DNA from: Tetrahymena elliotti 4EA
Taxonomy: Eukaryota > Ciliophora > Oligohymenophorea > Hymenostomatida > Tetrahymenidae
Length of the DNA stretch: 64,000 nucleotides
Assembly: GCA_000231825.2 (NCBI GenBank)
Contig: JH720328.1
Span: forward strand, 414,057-478,056
Direction: 5' to 3'
Positions 1 to 20,770 of this stretch are shown here, one piece after another. A program made the position numbers and the translations under genes. Each line of letters begins with the position of its first letter. Position 1 is the stretch's first letter. The notes under the pieces are model-generated. The model did no database searches and was not told the DNA's origin. It saw only the letters and a list, made by a program, of their open reading frames with translations.

Positions 1-393
1 ACTGGTAACGATACTGATTGCTTAATTTAATTGAGTAAGCTTGAACGTAAGAGCGGAGATTGGTGCTTTGACCCCACTGGTAATGATACTGATTGTTTAA
101 TTTAATTGAATAATCTTGAACGTAAAAGTGGTGACTTGTGGTTTGACCCTAGTAGTGATAAAACATTCTTCGTTTAAACTGCTGACTGGGCTAATGAGAA
201 TAGTGCTGGTTTCGTTTAAACCGCTGTCTAGACATAGGACTCTAATGAAGATATTTCAGATTTACTTGAAAAATAAAGTGGAGACTGGTGGTATGACCCT
301 AGTGAAGAAAATACAGAGCTCGAATAAACTAATGACTGGACATATGATAACAATGAAGGAGATGATGGTTTTGTTTTGACTAGCTAAAATTGA
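1..393 (+). CDS. 3' end of a Trp/Asp-repeat protein, 5'-truncated
   Basis: This is the last 130 codons of a gene that enters from the left edge in frame 1 and stops at TGA 391-393. TAA and TAG codons inside it read as Gln. It holds a tandem repeat of roughly 33 residues: the block containing LERKSGDWCFDP recurs as LERKSGDLWFDP and then as a more diverged LEKQSGDWWYDP, separated by TGNDTDCLIQL-type linkers. Near the C terminus the repeat decays into an acidic tail ending LTSQN. I do not recognise the family. The repeated Ser-Gly-Asp-Trp and Phe-Asp-Pro cores suggest a short structural repeat, but no catalytic residues are visible. No function is proposed. The window edge cuts the gene, so its length is unknown. 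Confidence 0.75.
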
Positions 394-2298
394 ATAGAAG
401 GAAATTTCATAAAGAAATTTAATCTGATAAGATCTAAATTTTTCAATTAAAAAACACAAATAGAATGATGAATATTCAATAGTTGTATTGTATATTATCT
501 TTAGTTTTGTTAAATTATATTTTCTGGGTTAACAATTTCTTTCCCTTTCTCTTTAATATTTATTATACTTTCTGAATGTAAAAATTTGCTTTTATTTGTT
601 TGTTTATTTACTAAAAAAATAAACTTAATCCTTTTTAATTATGATAATCAAATTATTAAGTTAGCCGTTTTTTTTTTTTAAATATGCAAAATTAGTTTTT
701 TTTAAATAAATAAAATAAAATATTTTCATCGTCTTAAGAATTTTATCATACAAAGATTTATTTATAAAATACTTGAAATCTAATTTTAAAATATTTTATT
801 TTCCTTTTAGAATACTATTAATAATTTTTTTTAATTTAAAATAAGCTTTCATTTATTTTTCAATAAGAAATTTGCGCTCATATTTCTTTTATCTTTTTAT
901 AATGTAAAAATAATAGCTGATTAATATACAAAATATTTGAATCTTCAAATTTATTTATCTGTTTTCTTATTTAATTTCTAATTGAGGGACATTTATAAAC
1001 AAAGAAAAAAAGCATCTTTTGAAAATTGCATCTGATGTTTAAATTGCAGCAAGAGTGAAAATTCAAATTAGGCAAACAAACAAAATTGGAAATTGGTAAG
1101 AATTTTTTTTATTTTTGAAAAAATAAATATTGTACTATTTCAAAATAAGATATTTTTTTTCACTCAAAAAATTTAATTTATTTCATCAAAATATTTTGAA
1201 AAAGGAAAATAAAACAAATAAAAAATATGCCAACAAAATAATAAGGAATACAATACATAAAAACATATTTTTAGTATTCATAAATATTATTTCTGTAAAT
1301 AGACTTTTATGAAGTAGTTTATCCAATAATATTAAAATTTAAAAAATACTAAAATTATTTTTATTGTACTTTAATATTAAATTGGTTTTTTAAATACCTA
1401 AGAATTATATAATAGATTAAAAATAAAATATTCTTAGTAAAAAATAAACTCTTTGTTTTTGAAAAAATGATTAAATTATCTATTTTAATGATCTTGCTTT
1501 TATTAATGTTACTAATTTAATAGAACAAAATTTTCAATTCTTCTATTCCTTTTTATGCTATTCCTAAAAATATGTTCAAGCATATACAAAACTCAAATAA
1601 GTTCTCACTTTAACTGAGTGAGCTCTGAAGAGAAAGATATTTATTTTTTATATTTTAAAATATCAAGACAAAAAAAGAAATTATCTGGTTTGAAAAAGAG
1701 CTTTTAAAATAAAATGGATTTAAATAAATTCTTTTTTAGTTTAATGAAAATCTTGCTAGTCCATTACACTTTAATTTTACAGTGCATTTAATTGTATTTA
1801 ATCTTTTTAATTTTAGAGTAAACCACTTAAAAGTATCAATCTTTTAATATCTAATTAGTGAAATTTATTCACAAAAGAATCATAATATTTTTTTAAGAGA
1901 ATTACTTAAATATAAAAATAAATGATAATATAAATGAGTAGATACTCTTACTTAGACAAAATCATTTGTCCTTTTAAAGGTTCTTGTAATATTACTAAAT
2001 TAATTTCTATCCTTTTTTAATGATCGATTTGCAAAAGATCATGATAAAATCATGATGGAATGAAATCTTAAGCTGTAAAACAAAAAAACAAGCAAATAAG
2101 CAAATAATTAGAAATAAGTAGGATTTTATTTTTTTATACCCATCCATTAATTATTTAATTTACTTATTAAGAATAATGATTGATTGATTGATAGATATTT
2201 AATAATTCTAAAAATCTAAAGAAATTTAATATTAGCAAAAAATTGTGAAAAGTACTAGGCCTTTTGATATACTTTTTTTTATAAATTTAGATATAAAA
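394..2298. other. AT-rich intergenic region, nothing identified
   Basis: About 1.9 kb between the Trp/Asp-repeat gene and the RING gene. It is strongly AT-rich with many homopolymer runs. Short open frames occur, but only TGA stops translation here, so open frames of this size are expected by chance. No tRNA-like or repeated element was seen. The last few hundred bases must contain the promoter and 5' leader of the RING gene. Confidence 0.7.
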
Positions 2299-4563
2299 AT
2301 GATAAGTAGCCTTAGGTAATCGAATACATAGAATTCTCAAAGAGCCTTTCTCATTTAAGTTAATCCTCGTGGAGGGAACTAATTTAATCCTTTATCGATT
2401 CCCCTCCCCTAATAAAATGCCTTTTCATTAGCCAATCTTCCAACTTCACTTGATATTGAAAATCATGCAAATAATAATTAAAGCAATAGTAGAGATGTTA
2501 ATTTTTTCATAGTTTAGTTTTAAGGAAGTAATTCAAATCATGGATAAGGTTTGTAATTTGTGTAAAGCCAAATTGCGAGTAATATAGAATTTTACAGAGG
2601 ATAAACAAGGCAAATTACAATAAATTAATAAACATTTACAGTGAAGCCATATCTAGAAAGAGATCTTTCTGATTAGTAAAATTCAAATGTTTTATAATAG
2701 CTACAAGACGAGTATGGAGTGTACATAAATTAGCTTTAGTTTACTAGTTTGATATCTCTAGGATAACAAATAAATGAGAAAGTAAATACAGATATTTCAG
2801 TGTAGTTTTTATTCATGATTATTCAGGTACTTTGTTTGATTCCAACTATATGCTATTTTGGCTTGGCTAATACTTTATTCTCATAAAATATTGCATCAGA
2901 TATTTATTTTTTGCTAATACTTATCACTAATGTGCTAATTACAGTAAACAGATATTTGCTTTATAAAAATTTACTAGTGATTTACAATGAAATAGAATAT
3001 GAAAATTATAAATCTCCTTAAGTAGTTCTATTCCTAATACATATTAGAGATAAGCTAGGAATTAAAAGTGTATATACTCTTACTAGGTCATAAATTCAAG
3101 AAAGCTTATAAAAGAGTTTTAACACAAACATCATTAAATCTTTGAATACTTTAAATTGTATCTAGTACACTATGTTGTTTTTTAGCATTTACTTTTGCAT
3201 AAATTCTAGTGATTATTCTACTAAAATTAGAAATTAAAATTCACTAACAGGTCTTCTTGCAATGAGTTACACTAGTCTTATTATTTCACTCCTTTATTTT
3301 ACTGTTTATGCCTTTACCTTTCTCACATTAGGTCTTACTTTAGGAACCTTTGCCATTTTATGTGCTATTGGCTTTGTCATATACTAAATATTTTATTATA
3401 TATTCTTTTTAGGTAATAGAATTGCAACAATATTTTGTGGAGTTAAAGATTACTTTGAAAATGATAACTAAATAGCTCCTATTTCAGAAACCGCCACATA
3501 TCAGTTTTATGCTGAAGCCTATGTAAAGAGAAATACCAAATAAATTATTTATTCTTCCTAAAGATGCAAAGATACTCTCTGCTCTATTTGCCTTGAAGAA
3601 TATGTAGAAGGTTAAACTTAGCTCAAGCAAATGGTTTGCTGTAAAAGTGCATTTCACATTTCATGCATAAATAATTGGGCTTTAGAAAAAAAGACCTGTC
3701 CAAACTGTCGCTCTGAAGATATTTTTACTCTAAACTAAAAGAGAAGAGTTTAATATTACCAATAAATAAGAGGGATGATTAACAATAGCAATTAGCCACA
3801 AAATGAATAAAACCCATCATAAAATGGACTTTCAATAAACTCCTAAGAGGCACAGAATTAATAATAAAATTAACAAGAAGCATAAAATTAAATATAATTT
3901 GAATAACAACAGCCTTAAATATAATAAGAGCAATTATTGTAATAGTAACAATAATAGCAAAGAAATGACAACCAAGAACACAGTTAATTGAATCATTCTT
4001 CAAGCGGTAACCTTAGAGGTTTAGAAAATAACTAAAATTTTAATAGCTCTATATAAACAATCTAATTGCAAAGGATTAATAATGGAAATGATAACTTAAA
4101 TGGCATAGAATAACATCTAGAAAGCTTAAAAAACCTTTAAGATCACCAAATATAAAGCCCAGTAGAAAGATAAATTTAACCAATAAGTTAAGTTGAGATA
4201 GACGACAATCATATCCTTCATAACCACCGTAAAAGCGATTAAAATTTCCTCACACTAATAAACATAGGAAAAGTAGAGAAAAGAGACTCTCAAAGCATAG
4301 AAGATATAAAGGACTAAGAAGAAGTATAAAAATTTGATTCTTATAATTCAATAAAAATAGAAAACAAAATAACCCAAATAAAATCAAAAAATTAAGTTAA
4401 GAGCTTAGCTTAAATTCAAACATCTAATTAAGAACTAGGATCTAAAACTTAATTTATTAATGATCAGCAAGAACATTAAAAAGAAGAACATAATAAACTA
4501 TGCTCTTTGGATTGCTTTGATAAATAATAAGAACCCAATAACACAAATAAAAATCAACCCTGA
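2299..4563 (+). CDS. Multi-pass membrane RING-finger protein, probable E3 ubiquitin ligase
   Basis: A single uninterrupted frame of 754 codons. The ATG at 2299 is the first after an in-frame TGA near 2185. The N-terminal 165 residues are Gln/Asn-rich. Hydrophobic membrane segments follow at about residues 170-195, 202-223, 290-305 and a long stretch at 323-375. A RING finger starts at C428: C428-x2-C431-x16-C448, then H453-x2-C456-x10-C467-x2-C470, with the closing sequence TCPNCR. The remaining 280 residues are a low-complexity Gln/Asn/Ser tail in which TAA and TAG supply most glutamines. Membrane RING proteins usually act as E3 ligases that recruit E2 enzymes at ER or endosomal membranes; that role is inferred. 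The position that normally carries the fourth zinc ligand is S450, with a doubled Cys (C447-C448) just before it. The exact subfamily is not recognisable. Confidence 0.88.
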
Positions 4564-5911
4564 AATCTTACTTATATCATAATAAATCAAAAATAATTAC
4601 TTTAGTTTTAATCTATATAAAGAAACAAATAACTAATTACTTATTATAAATATTTGTAAAAATTAATTTAAATCCCCTCTTACTTATTAACTTATTTACT
4701 AAATAATATTTTCATTTTTTTCTTATTTCACAAAATTAATTTTTCGTCAATTCAATCTATAAATTTCTTTCCAATTTCGTATTTATTTTGAATAGAAATA
4801 CATACTTACAATCTATTCTGATTACATCACAAATTTATTTATTGATCTATAATATTGTCTATTTCAGCCAATTATTTTTAAGAATATTTTTTAATAAATC
4901 TATTAATTCAAATTTTAATTTTTCGCTTTAATGATGCTTTAATAAATATCTAATTGACAAATATAATTTTTGAAATATTTCTAACAATACATAATTTCTC
5001 ACATTAATAATTTGTATTTTATTAACTTTATTTAACATATTTATTAAATTTCCTACAAATTTATTTAATAATATTGTATCTCCATTTTTAAAATTAATTT
5101 TTTTAGCTAAATACATGTTTATTAAATGAAATATTTCACTAAATTTAAATTTTTCCTACAAAACAACAAAAAATTTTTTAGATTTTTATGTAAATAAAAC
5201 TAAAAGTTTTGTTGCTCTTTTCCAACTATATTAATTAACACTAAACTTTTTAATTTAATTATTAAATATACAGATTTATTATCATCAAATAACATTTTAT
5301 TGAATGTTCCTTTTATTAATTAGCCTTACATCAAATTTCAATTTTCATATTTTGATTTACATCTAAATTGAATATGAAAATAGAAATATCTTAAAAGTCT
5401 TAAGGATTAGTAATTATTTTATTTTAATGGCTGCATAAAATTGAAAATGTAATTTATTTATATTTGGATAAATAAAAATGCAAGTAATAATTAATACTGA
5501 ATAATTTATTACTGAATTAAATAAATTACAGATATTAAATTTAAAATAATTCAAATCAGAATAAAAAAATAGAAAAATTGGTGTTATTTGATATTTTTAT
5601 GTCTGAACTAGTGCATGAATATTATAAGTGATTGAGTGAGTGAATAATTCAATTAATAATAATTATTTTGTGCTATCAACTTGGATAAAGATATCATTAA
5701 TTATTATTTCAATTTCGTTTTATATTTATTTTTGTTAGTTAATAAGATAATAAGTAGATAGATACATTTTAAACATACTTTAATCTATTATTAATAAAAG
5801 TAACCAAAGCAGTTAGTTTCTTATAGCCATTCAGTTAAACGTTTGTCTCTTGAAGGATCTGTCAGTCATTTTTATATTTGAAATAGCTAGTTAAGAAAGA
5901 AAATATTGAAC
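4564..5911. other. AT-rich intergenic region, nothing identified
   Basis: About 1.35 kb between the RING gene stop and the PI4KA start codon, both on the plus strand. It must hold the 3' end of the first and the promoter of the second. I see only AT-rich sequence with short chance open frames, no conserved protein motif and no obvious repeat. Confidence 0.7.
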
Positions 5912-15096
<9,185 letters not shown>

Positions 15097-15701
15097 TTGA
15101 TCAAAGCATATTTATATAATATAAGATGCTTATGAAATTTATTTAATCCCTATTAAAAAATAATATTTTATCTAAGTTTGTATACTAACTACTTCCCAAA
15201 AAAATAATTGTTACAAATGTTAAAAATTAAGCCATTCATCAACCTAAATTCCAAGATTATTCTAATAATCTACTATTCTAAACTTCAATCAATGTCATTT
15301 TTTTACAAAAATGATAAATAGATAATTATACAAATTATGCTTTATTTTAAATTCAAAAAACAAAAATTCTTTTTATTTATCTTATTTCATTCATATTTTA
15401 GAGTAATTAAATTATTAATTTTGTGATAGTACTTTCTCTTTTTTTTAAGAATTAATATAATATACAAAGTTTAAATGTAATTATTTATGATTATTTTAAA
15501 TAAAGTCTTGAATTTACATACTGTTTTGTAAACCAAAAGTTCATATTTTTGACTTAAGATTAAATCCGAAACAATGAAAAATTAAAAAAAACATTTGAAG
15601 TTTGAGAAAATAATAGATTGAAAGATTAATAAATTATTTAAAAGATAGATAATAAATACACTTTAATAAATAATATAATTTTTCAACTCAACTTTCTTGA
15701 A
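15097..15701. other. Convergent intergenic spacer
   Basis: About 600 bases between the PI4KA stop and the stop of the minus-strand J-domain gene. As a 3'-to-3' spacer it needs only termination and polyadenylation signals. Nothing else is recognisable. Confidence 0.7.
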
Positions 15702-17184
15702 TCATTTTGATTTCTTGCCTTTTTTACTAGTTTTTTTCATGTAATCTGTTAATAAAAATATAATTTTAACTAAAAAAATTTCAAATTTATAAATTTTTTT
15801 ACCTTTTTTGAATTCCTCGAATTCTTCTTCATGATCATTTTCAAAATGGTCATCTAAGTCTTCTTCAACCATATCTTAATCACATAATTTACACTATATT
15901 TTATCTCCTTTTTAAATATTTTGATGTTTGTTTTTTAAATAAAAATTTATTTTCATCAAAATAACAATTACCTTTTAGCATTTTGATATTTTAAGCAGTA
16001 AATTCGTACATAGCCATCATTTCTGAGTTGCTTTAACCTCCAAATTCTAAACCCATCATCATAGAGAAAGGATCCATCATTCCGAATTGCATGAAATCCT
16101 TCATTTTTATATCATCAGTAGAGGGTTTTACTTTCTTTTTTGGTTTCTTTTCTTATTGTTCTTCTCCTTATTTATTTTCATCACTTTTTTCTCCTTCTTT
16201 TTTATTATTTTCCTATTCATCTTCGTCGCTCTCTTCATCTTCAAAGTCGTCATCATCATCTTCTTCATCAGTCCATTCATCATCTTCATTCTTTTTCTTC
16301 TTAGACTCATCTTCTGAATCTGTTTCCCATTCTTTTAAATTCCAAAAATATTAAATATAAATATCTTTCATTAATTAATAAAATTTACCTTCATCTTCAG
16401 GTTTCTTTGATTTCTTTTAGGTAGGGCCATTGTTAAATTTCTTTATTTTAAACAAATTTTCCACAAAAATTATTCAATTTTTATTATCTAAATTACAATA
16501 GTAAAAAAATTAGAGAAAGGATCTTGGTTGTTTTATCTTCTTTTTCCATATTTTTTCTTTTGGCCTCTTCCGCGGTGTGTGAAATTGTTGAAATCGGTGA
16601 AGAACATCTAAATTTTATTTAAACATTTTTAATTGCTTGAGAATAATCACTTATTTTGTAAGTAGAGCATTTATTTTTTTGAATAAATAGTATTTATTAC
16701 GTCACCCATCATTGCTGACATAAAGTGACCGAAATCGTTGACATCAAACTCTTGCATAAACTAATCATAATCAAATCCTATTTCATCTTCATCAATAGTT
16801 CCATACTTATCATATGTAGCTCTTTTATCAGGATCACTTAAAACTATATATATTATATTTATAGAAAATGATCAATTATGAATTTTCTAAAAATTGTTCT
16901 TAATAAATCATTTTCTCATAATGAAAATAGAAGCTTTGTTAAATGTACCTGTATATGCTTCAGAAATTTCCTAAAACTTCAACTTAGCTTCCTCAGGCTT
17001 ATCTCTATTTTTATCTGGATGATATTTCTTTTATAATTAATAAAATAAAGTTAATCTTATATTTGAGCTATAGCTATCATATAAATACTAATGCAAACTT
17101 TTTATAAGCAGATTTAACTTCATCATAAGTACAATCCTTGTTTAATTCTAAAACTTCATAAAAACACTACTTTTTGGTTGCCAT
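15702..17184 (-). CDS. J-domain (DnaJ/Hsp40) co-chaperone with C2H2-like finger
   Basis: Eight exons on the minus strand: 17089-17184, 16949-17027, 16701-16843, 16497-16607, 16389-16440, 15972-16331, 15803-15907, 15702-15745; total 990 nt, 329 residues. The N terminus is a complete J domain: YEVLELNKD, helix II ending AYKKFAL, then KYHPDK with the HPD triad at residues 35-37 that stimulates Hsp70 ATPase, and YDKYG at its end. A Gly/Phe-free linker follows, then a very acidic and Lys-rich middle (Asp/Glu runs from exon 6), a Met-rich segment (SMMMGLEFGG), and a C-terminal finger C286-x2-C289-x11-H301-x4-H306. The protein ends in a Lys-rich tail, possibly nuclear or nucleolar. J domain plus one C2H2 finger recalls the DNAJC21/Jjj1 group, but the finger sequence is not a clear match, so I give no symbol. 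Helix II is split by an intron. Confidence 0.88.
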
Positions 17185-18481
17185 TTTTAAAAAATTTGAA
17201 TATTTTGTATTGCTAAAATTTGTTTAATTTGTTAGCTTGCTTGAGATATTTATTTTATCTTTTAAAAAAATTAGATTAATTTGATTTTTTTTTTGTAAAT
17301 AATTTAATAGAATTAATTAAATTTCTAATTTTGATTACTAAACAAATCTTGCGCTTGCTAAGTAGCTCTAATCTTTATTAGTTTAACTTTATAATTTTTT
17401 ACTACTCAGAAATTTTACTTACCTCTCATTCAAATATTAACTCTCCTATCTCCATTTATAACGTTAAACACAATTTAAATTTATTAATGCATAAGATATT
17501 CACATTTTTCTATTTCAAAATTCATATTTAAATCTAATTCACTCTCTTCAACTTTTATTTAAAAAATCCTGATTAAATTTTCTCTAATGAAAGAATATTT
17601 CATGACTAAGTTAAAAAATCTTTGATTTTTCTAACAATATAATTAAACAGGAGTAATCTAGATACACACTTTCTACTTTATCAAAAATTTTTTATTCTTA
17701 AATTTCTTATTAAACTCATAAAAATGATAACTCAAGATTAATATTTAAAATAAATATTTGAATACAAATTTTTAAAAAGTAAAGTTAAGCATGTTTTATT
17801 CATTAATTAATTATCTCATCAATCGTTCATTTTAACATGTTAGTTCTTTCTTTATATTCTAGTTAAACTTAAATTAATTTTCTTTGTTTTAGATGAATTT
17901 AAATGGTAAGTAAGAATCTTAATAAAGAAATTATTGAGCTTTAAAATATCAAAGCTTAAATTTAAAAAATAAATTAAATAGAAATTTTGCTGCTTTAATA
18001 ATGAAAACTTCAAATAAACTTTTCAATTTACTTCTCATGCTAATTTTTAATTAAAATAAAAATATCTCGAACAACTAAAAAAATTAAAATTGTTTTCTTT
18101 TTTTAAATACACTAAAAAATTAAAGAAAATCAATTCCTCCTATCAATAGATATTTAAAGGAACAATGCATTAATTATACTTAAAATAAAGATTGTTTTTA
18201 GATATTTTAGAATAGAATATATGAATTGTATGAATACTAAAGTAAAAAGTAAGCATGTTTTAGATTGAGAAGGATTATTAATAATATGAACGAATGAAAT
18301 AGGTAGTGCAAATAGCAAATAAATAATAAAATAAAAAAATTGATAATTTTTGTAAAACATAATTAATTATTTTTTAATTGATTTTTATCACTTATTTATT
18401 ATTATTTACCAAGCAACAAAAGAAACTGAAACTTTAATAAAAGCTTAATATTTATAGATAATTTATAAGGTAGTTAGTTAA
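17185..18481. other. Divergent promoter region of the J-domain and WD40 genes
   Basis: About 1.3 kb between two divergently transcribed start codons, so it should hold both promoters and 5' leaders. The sequence is AT-rich throughout. A slightly less AT-rich patch sits near 17340-17375. No coding motif or repeat was recognised. Confidence 0.65.
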
Positions 18482-20154
18482 ATGGATTCTTAAGTATCTG
18501 AAACACCAAGAAGTGGACGTCATCCTGAAGAAGGAAATCAAAAACCAGGAAATTAAGGAAATAGTAAAAATGATTAACCAATCAATAGAGGATAGAGGTA
18601 GGTGAATTATTTGATTATTATTTTAGATATATTACCAAATATCTTAAAAATAGAATTGAGCATGTTCCAGGTTCTGAAATTCAAATTAGTCATAAATTTA
18701 CAGCAGGTAAAGACTTCTAAAAAATTAAAATAATTAATCTTGATAAAAGTGTTGAGTAGAAATTGATGCTTTTTTAAAAATTTTAAAAACAGGAGATCCA
18801 AATACTAAGATATTTTCTGTGAAATTCAATTATGAGGACAAATATATAGCATGCGGTATTTCTTTTTGAAATTCTATTAGCAATATTCAAGCTTACTTAA
18901 GCAGGATAAAATAAACTAATTATTAATTATACTAAATCTATTCTTTTTAAATATCAGCTTGTGAAAACGGTACTATAAGAGTATTTAATTCAAGAAATGG
19001 TGCTTTGACTACAACATTTTCTTCATCTCGCCCAAATATTCCTTTCAGTTATGTTAGATGGAGACCTCCTGGTCACTCATTCAAAACAAAGAATGTTTTT
19101 GTAACTCTTAATTCAGAAGGAGAAATATAGCACTTCCATTTAGCTTCAGGTAATTAATCAAAAAAACAAATAATTGACTTATAAGTATTATATTTGTTTA
19201 TGAGCATACTGGAAATTTATAAACATAAAAAATATCAGACTAACAAGAAATTTAGTTATTAAAACAAAATAAATATTAATATATACCACTCAATTATTAC
19301 TTCAATTTACGATAGAACTTTTTCTAAAAATTTATTATAAATAAAAGGTAAGTTGCTATCAACCATTAAGCATGATTCTTTTGATCCGTAGCTTTTCTGT
19401 CTTGACTACAATTTGGATACAACTAAATTCTCAGTTTGTGGTAGTGAGCCAATAGTAAATAAATACATAAAAACTTTGAATTTCATGTTTGTTTTAATTA
19501 AGATTAAAGTTTACGATGAAGAAACAAGAAAGCTGGATGTAAAGTTAGGTGGTGAATAAACATTCCCTCCTGGACATAGTTCTCGTGTTTATTGTGTTAA
19601 ATATGATAAGGAAGATCCTAATGTAATTTATACAGGTGGTTGGGATTACAGAGTTATCATTTGGGATTTGAGAGAAAATAAGCCTAAAAAGAATGGTAAA
19701 CACTACTAGATTTTAATTAATAGATTTTTAACAATAAATCATTAAAAAAGGTATTTATGGTCCTTTAATTTGTGGTGATGGTATTGATTTATATGGATAG
19801 TATATTTTAACCAGTTCTTGGACTAACTCTAATTAGTTATAAATTTGGGATAGACGTAATTATAAGCTCGTCAGTGATATAGATTGGGATGGTACTCTTA
19901 AAACTACTTTTGATCCAGTTTTCCTTTATTCAGGTTAATTCTCTAAGGCTGATGGTACTTTGATATTGGCAGGAGGTTCTAATACAAATGAAGTTAAACT
20001 CTTTGATAGAGAAAATTAAAATAAAGCATTTTGCTGTATTACAGAATTATCAAGAGAAGTAAATACTGTCGATTTCGGTAATGAGGGAGAAATGTTTGCT
20101 TTCTCTGGTGGTGATGGTCTTCTTCGTGTTTTCCAAATGAATATAAAAGCTTGA
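18482..20154 (+). CDS. WD40-repeat beta-propeller protein
   Basis: Seven exons: 18482-18597, 18627-18706, 18793-18855, 18958-19149, 19348-19454, 19503-19695, 19751-20154; total 1155 nt, 384 residues. The first 38 residues are polar and probably disordered. The rest reads as about seven WD-type blades, for example IACACENGTIRVFN, FSVCGSEPIIKVYD, IYTGGWDYRVIIWD, LQIWDRRNYK, NEVKLFDREN and AFSGGDGLLRVFQM. The GH...WD signature is clearest in blade four (PPGHSSRVYCVKYD then VIIWDLRE). A protein this short is one propeller and nothing more, so it is probably a scaffold; partners cannot be inferred. The first intron, 18598-18626, is only 29 nt, and the frame demands it or an equivalent splice. The rest of the model is solid; the start exon is the least certain part. 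Confidence 0.87.
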
Positions 20155-20481
20155 TTTATGTGTGTTTATAATTAAAAATGTTTATATTTAATAATCAATC
20201 AGTGTTCTCAAATTATTTTTTAGAGAAATCATATTAAATATTTTTTATTCAAACTAAATTATTTATCATTAAAAATGTTTTTTTAATATTTCAAATTTGG
20301 ATTTATTTTTCATTCTAAATTTAATTAATCTCTCTATTGATTTTAGTGAAATCTTTCAAAAAATAAGTCTTTAAGATTTGTTCATCTTAATTATAAAAAT
20401 TAATTAATTGTTTATAATAACTTTAATTCTTCTAATTTTATATTAATAAATACTAAAATAATTATTTTGAAAATATGGTTT
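20155..20481. other. AT-rich spacer before the assembly gap
   Basis: The 3' flank of the WD40 gene. It is AT-rich, without a coding signal, and runs into the block of N. Confidence 0.7.
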
Positions 20482-20611
20482 NNNNNNNNNNNNNNNNNNN
20501 NNNNNNNNNNNNNNNNNNNNNNNNNNNNNNNNNNNNNNNNNNNNNNNNNNNNNNNNNNNNNNNNNNNNNNNNNNNNNNNNNNNNNNNNNNNNNNNNNNNN
20601 NNNNNNNNNNN
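20482..20611. other. Assembly gap, 130 N
   Basis: An unbroken run of N. A 14-base palindrome and a TA dinucleotide array immediately follow, so the unread sequence may be a simple or foldable repeat. Its true length is not necessarily 130. The gap lies in the convergent spacer between the WD40 and DNAAF1 genes and interrupts neither. Confidence 0.98.
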
Positions 20612-20618
20612 TAAGGCA

Positions 20619-20656
20619 GTACCCTAGGGTACTATATATATATATATATATATATA
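20619..20656. repeat. Perfect 14-bp palindrome followed by (TA)12
   Basis: GTACCCTAGGGTAC at 20619-20632 is a perfect palindrome and locally GC-rich. It is followed at 20633-20656 by twelve TA dinucleotides. Both sit directly beside the assembly gap. Confidence 0.9.
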
Positions 20657-20770
20657 AGTATATAATATTGAAGTTTGGCTTTATTTATTTATTCATTAAT
20701 TTATTAGAGCCATTTATTTAGTTATTGAGTAGGTTTTTGATAACAACTAATTTTCTTTTTATGTTTTTTT

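Noticed and set aside
16091..16354. Ser/Phe-rich plus-strand open frames
   Set aside because: They are antisense shadows of the acidic Asp/Glu/Lys region of the minus-strand J-domain gene.
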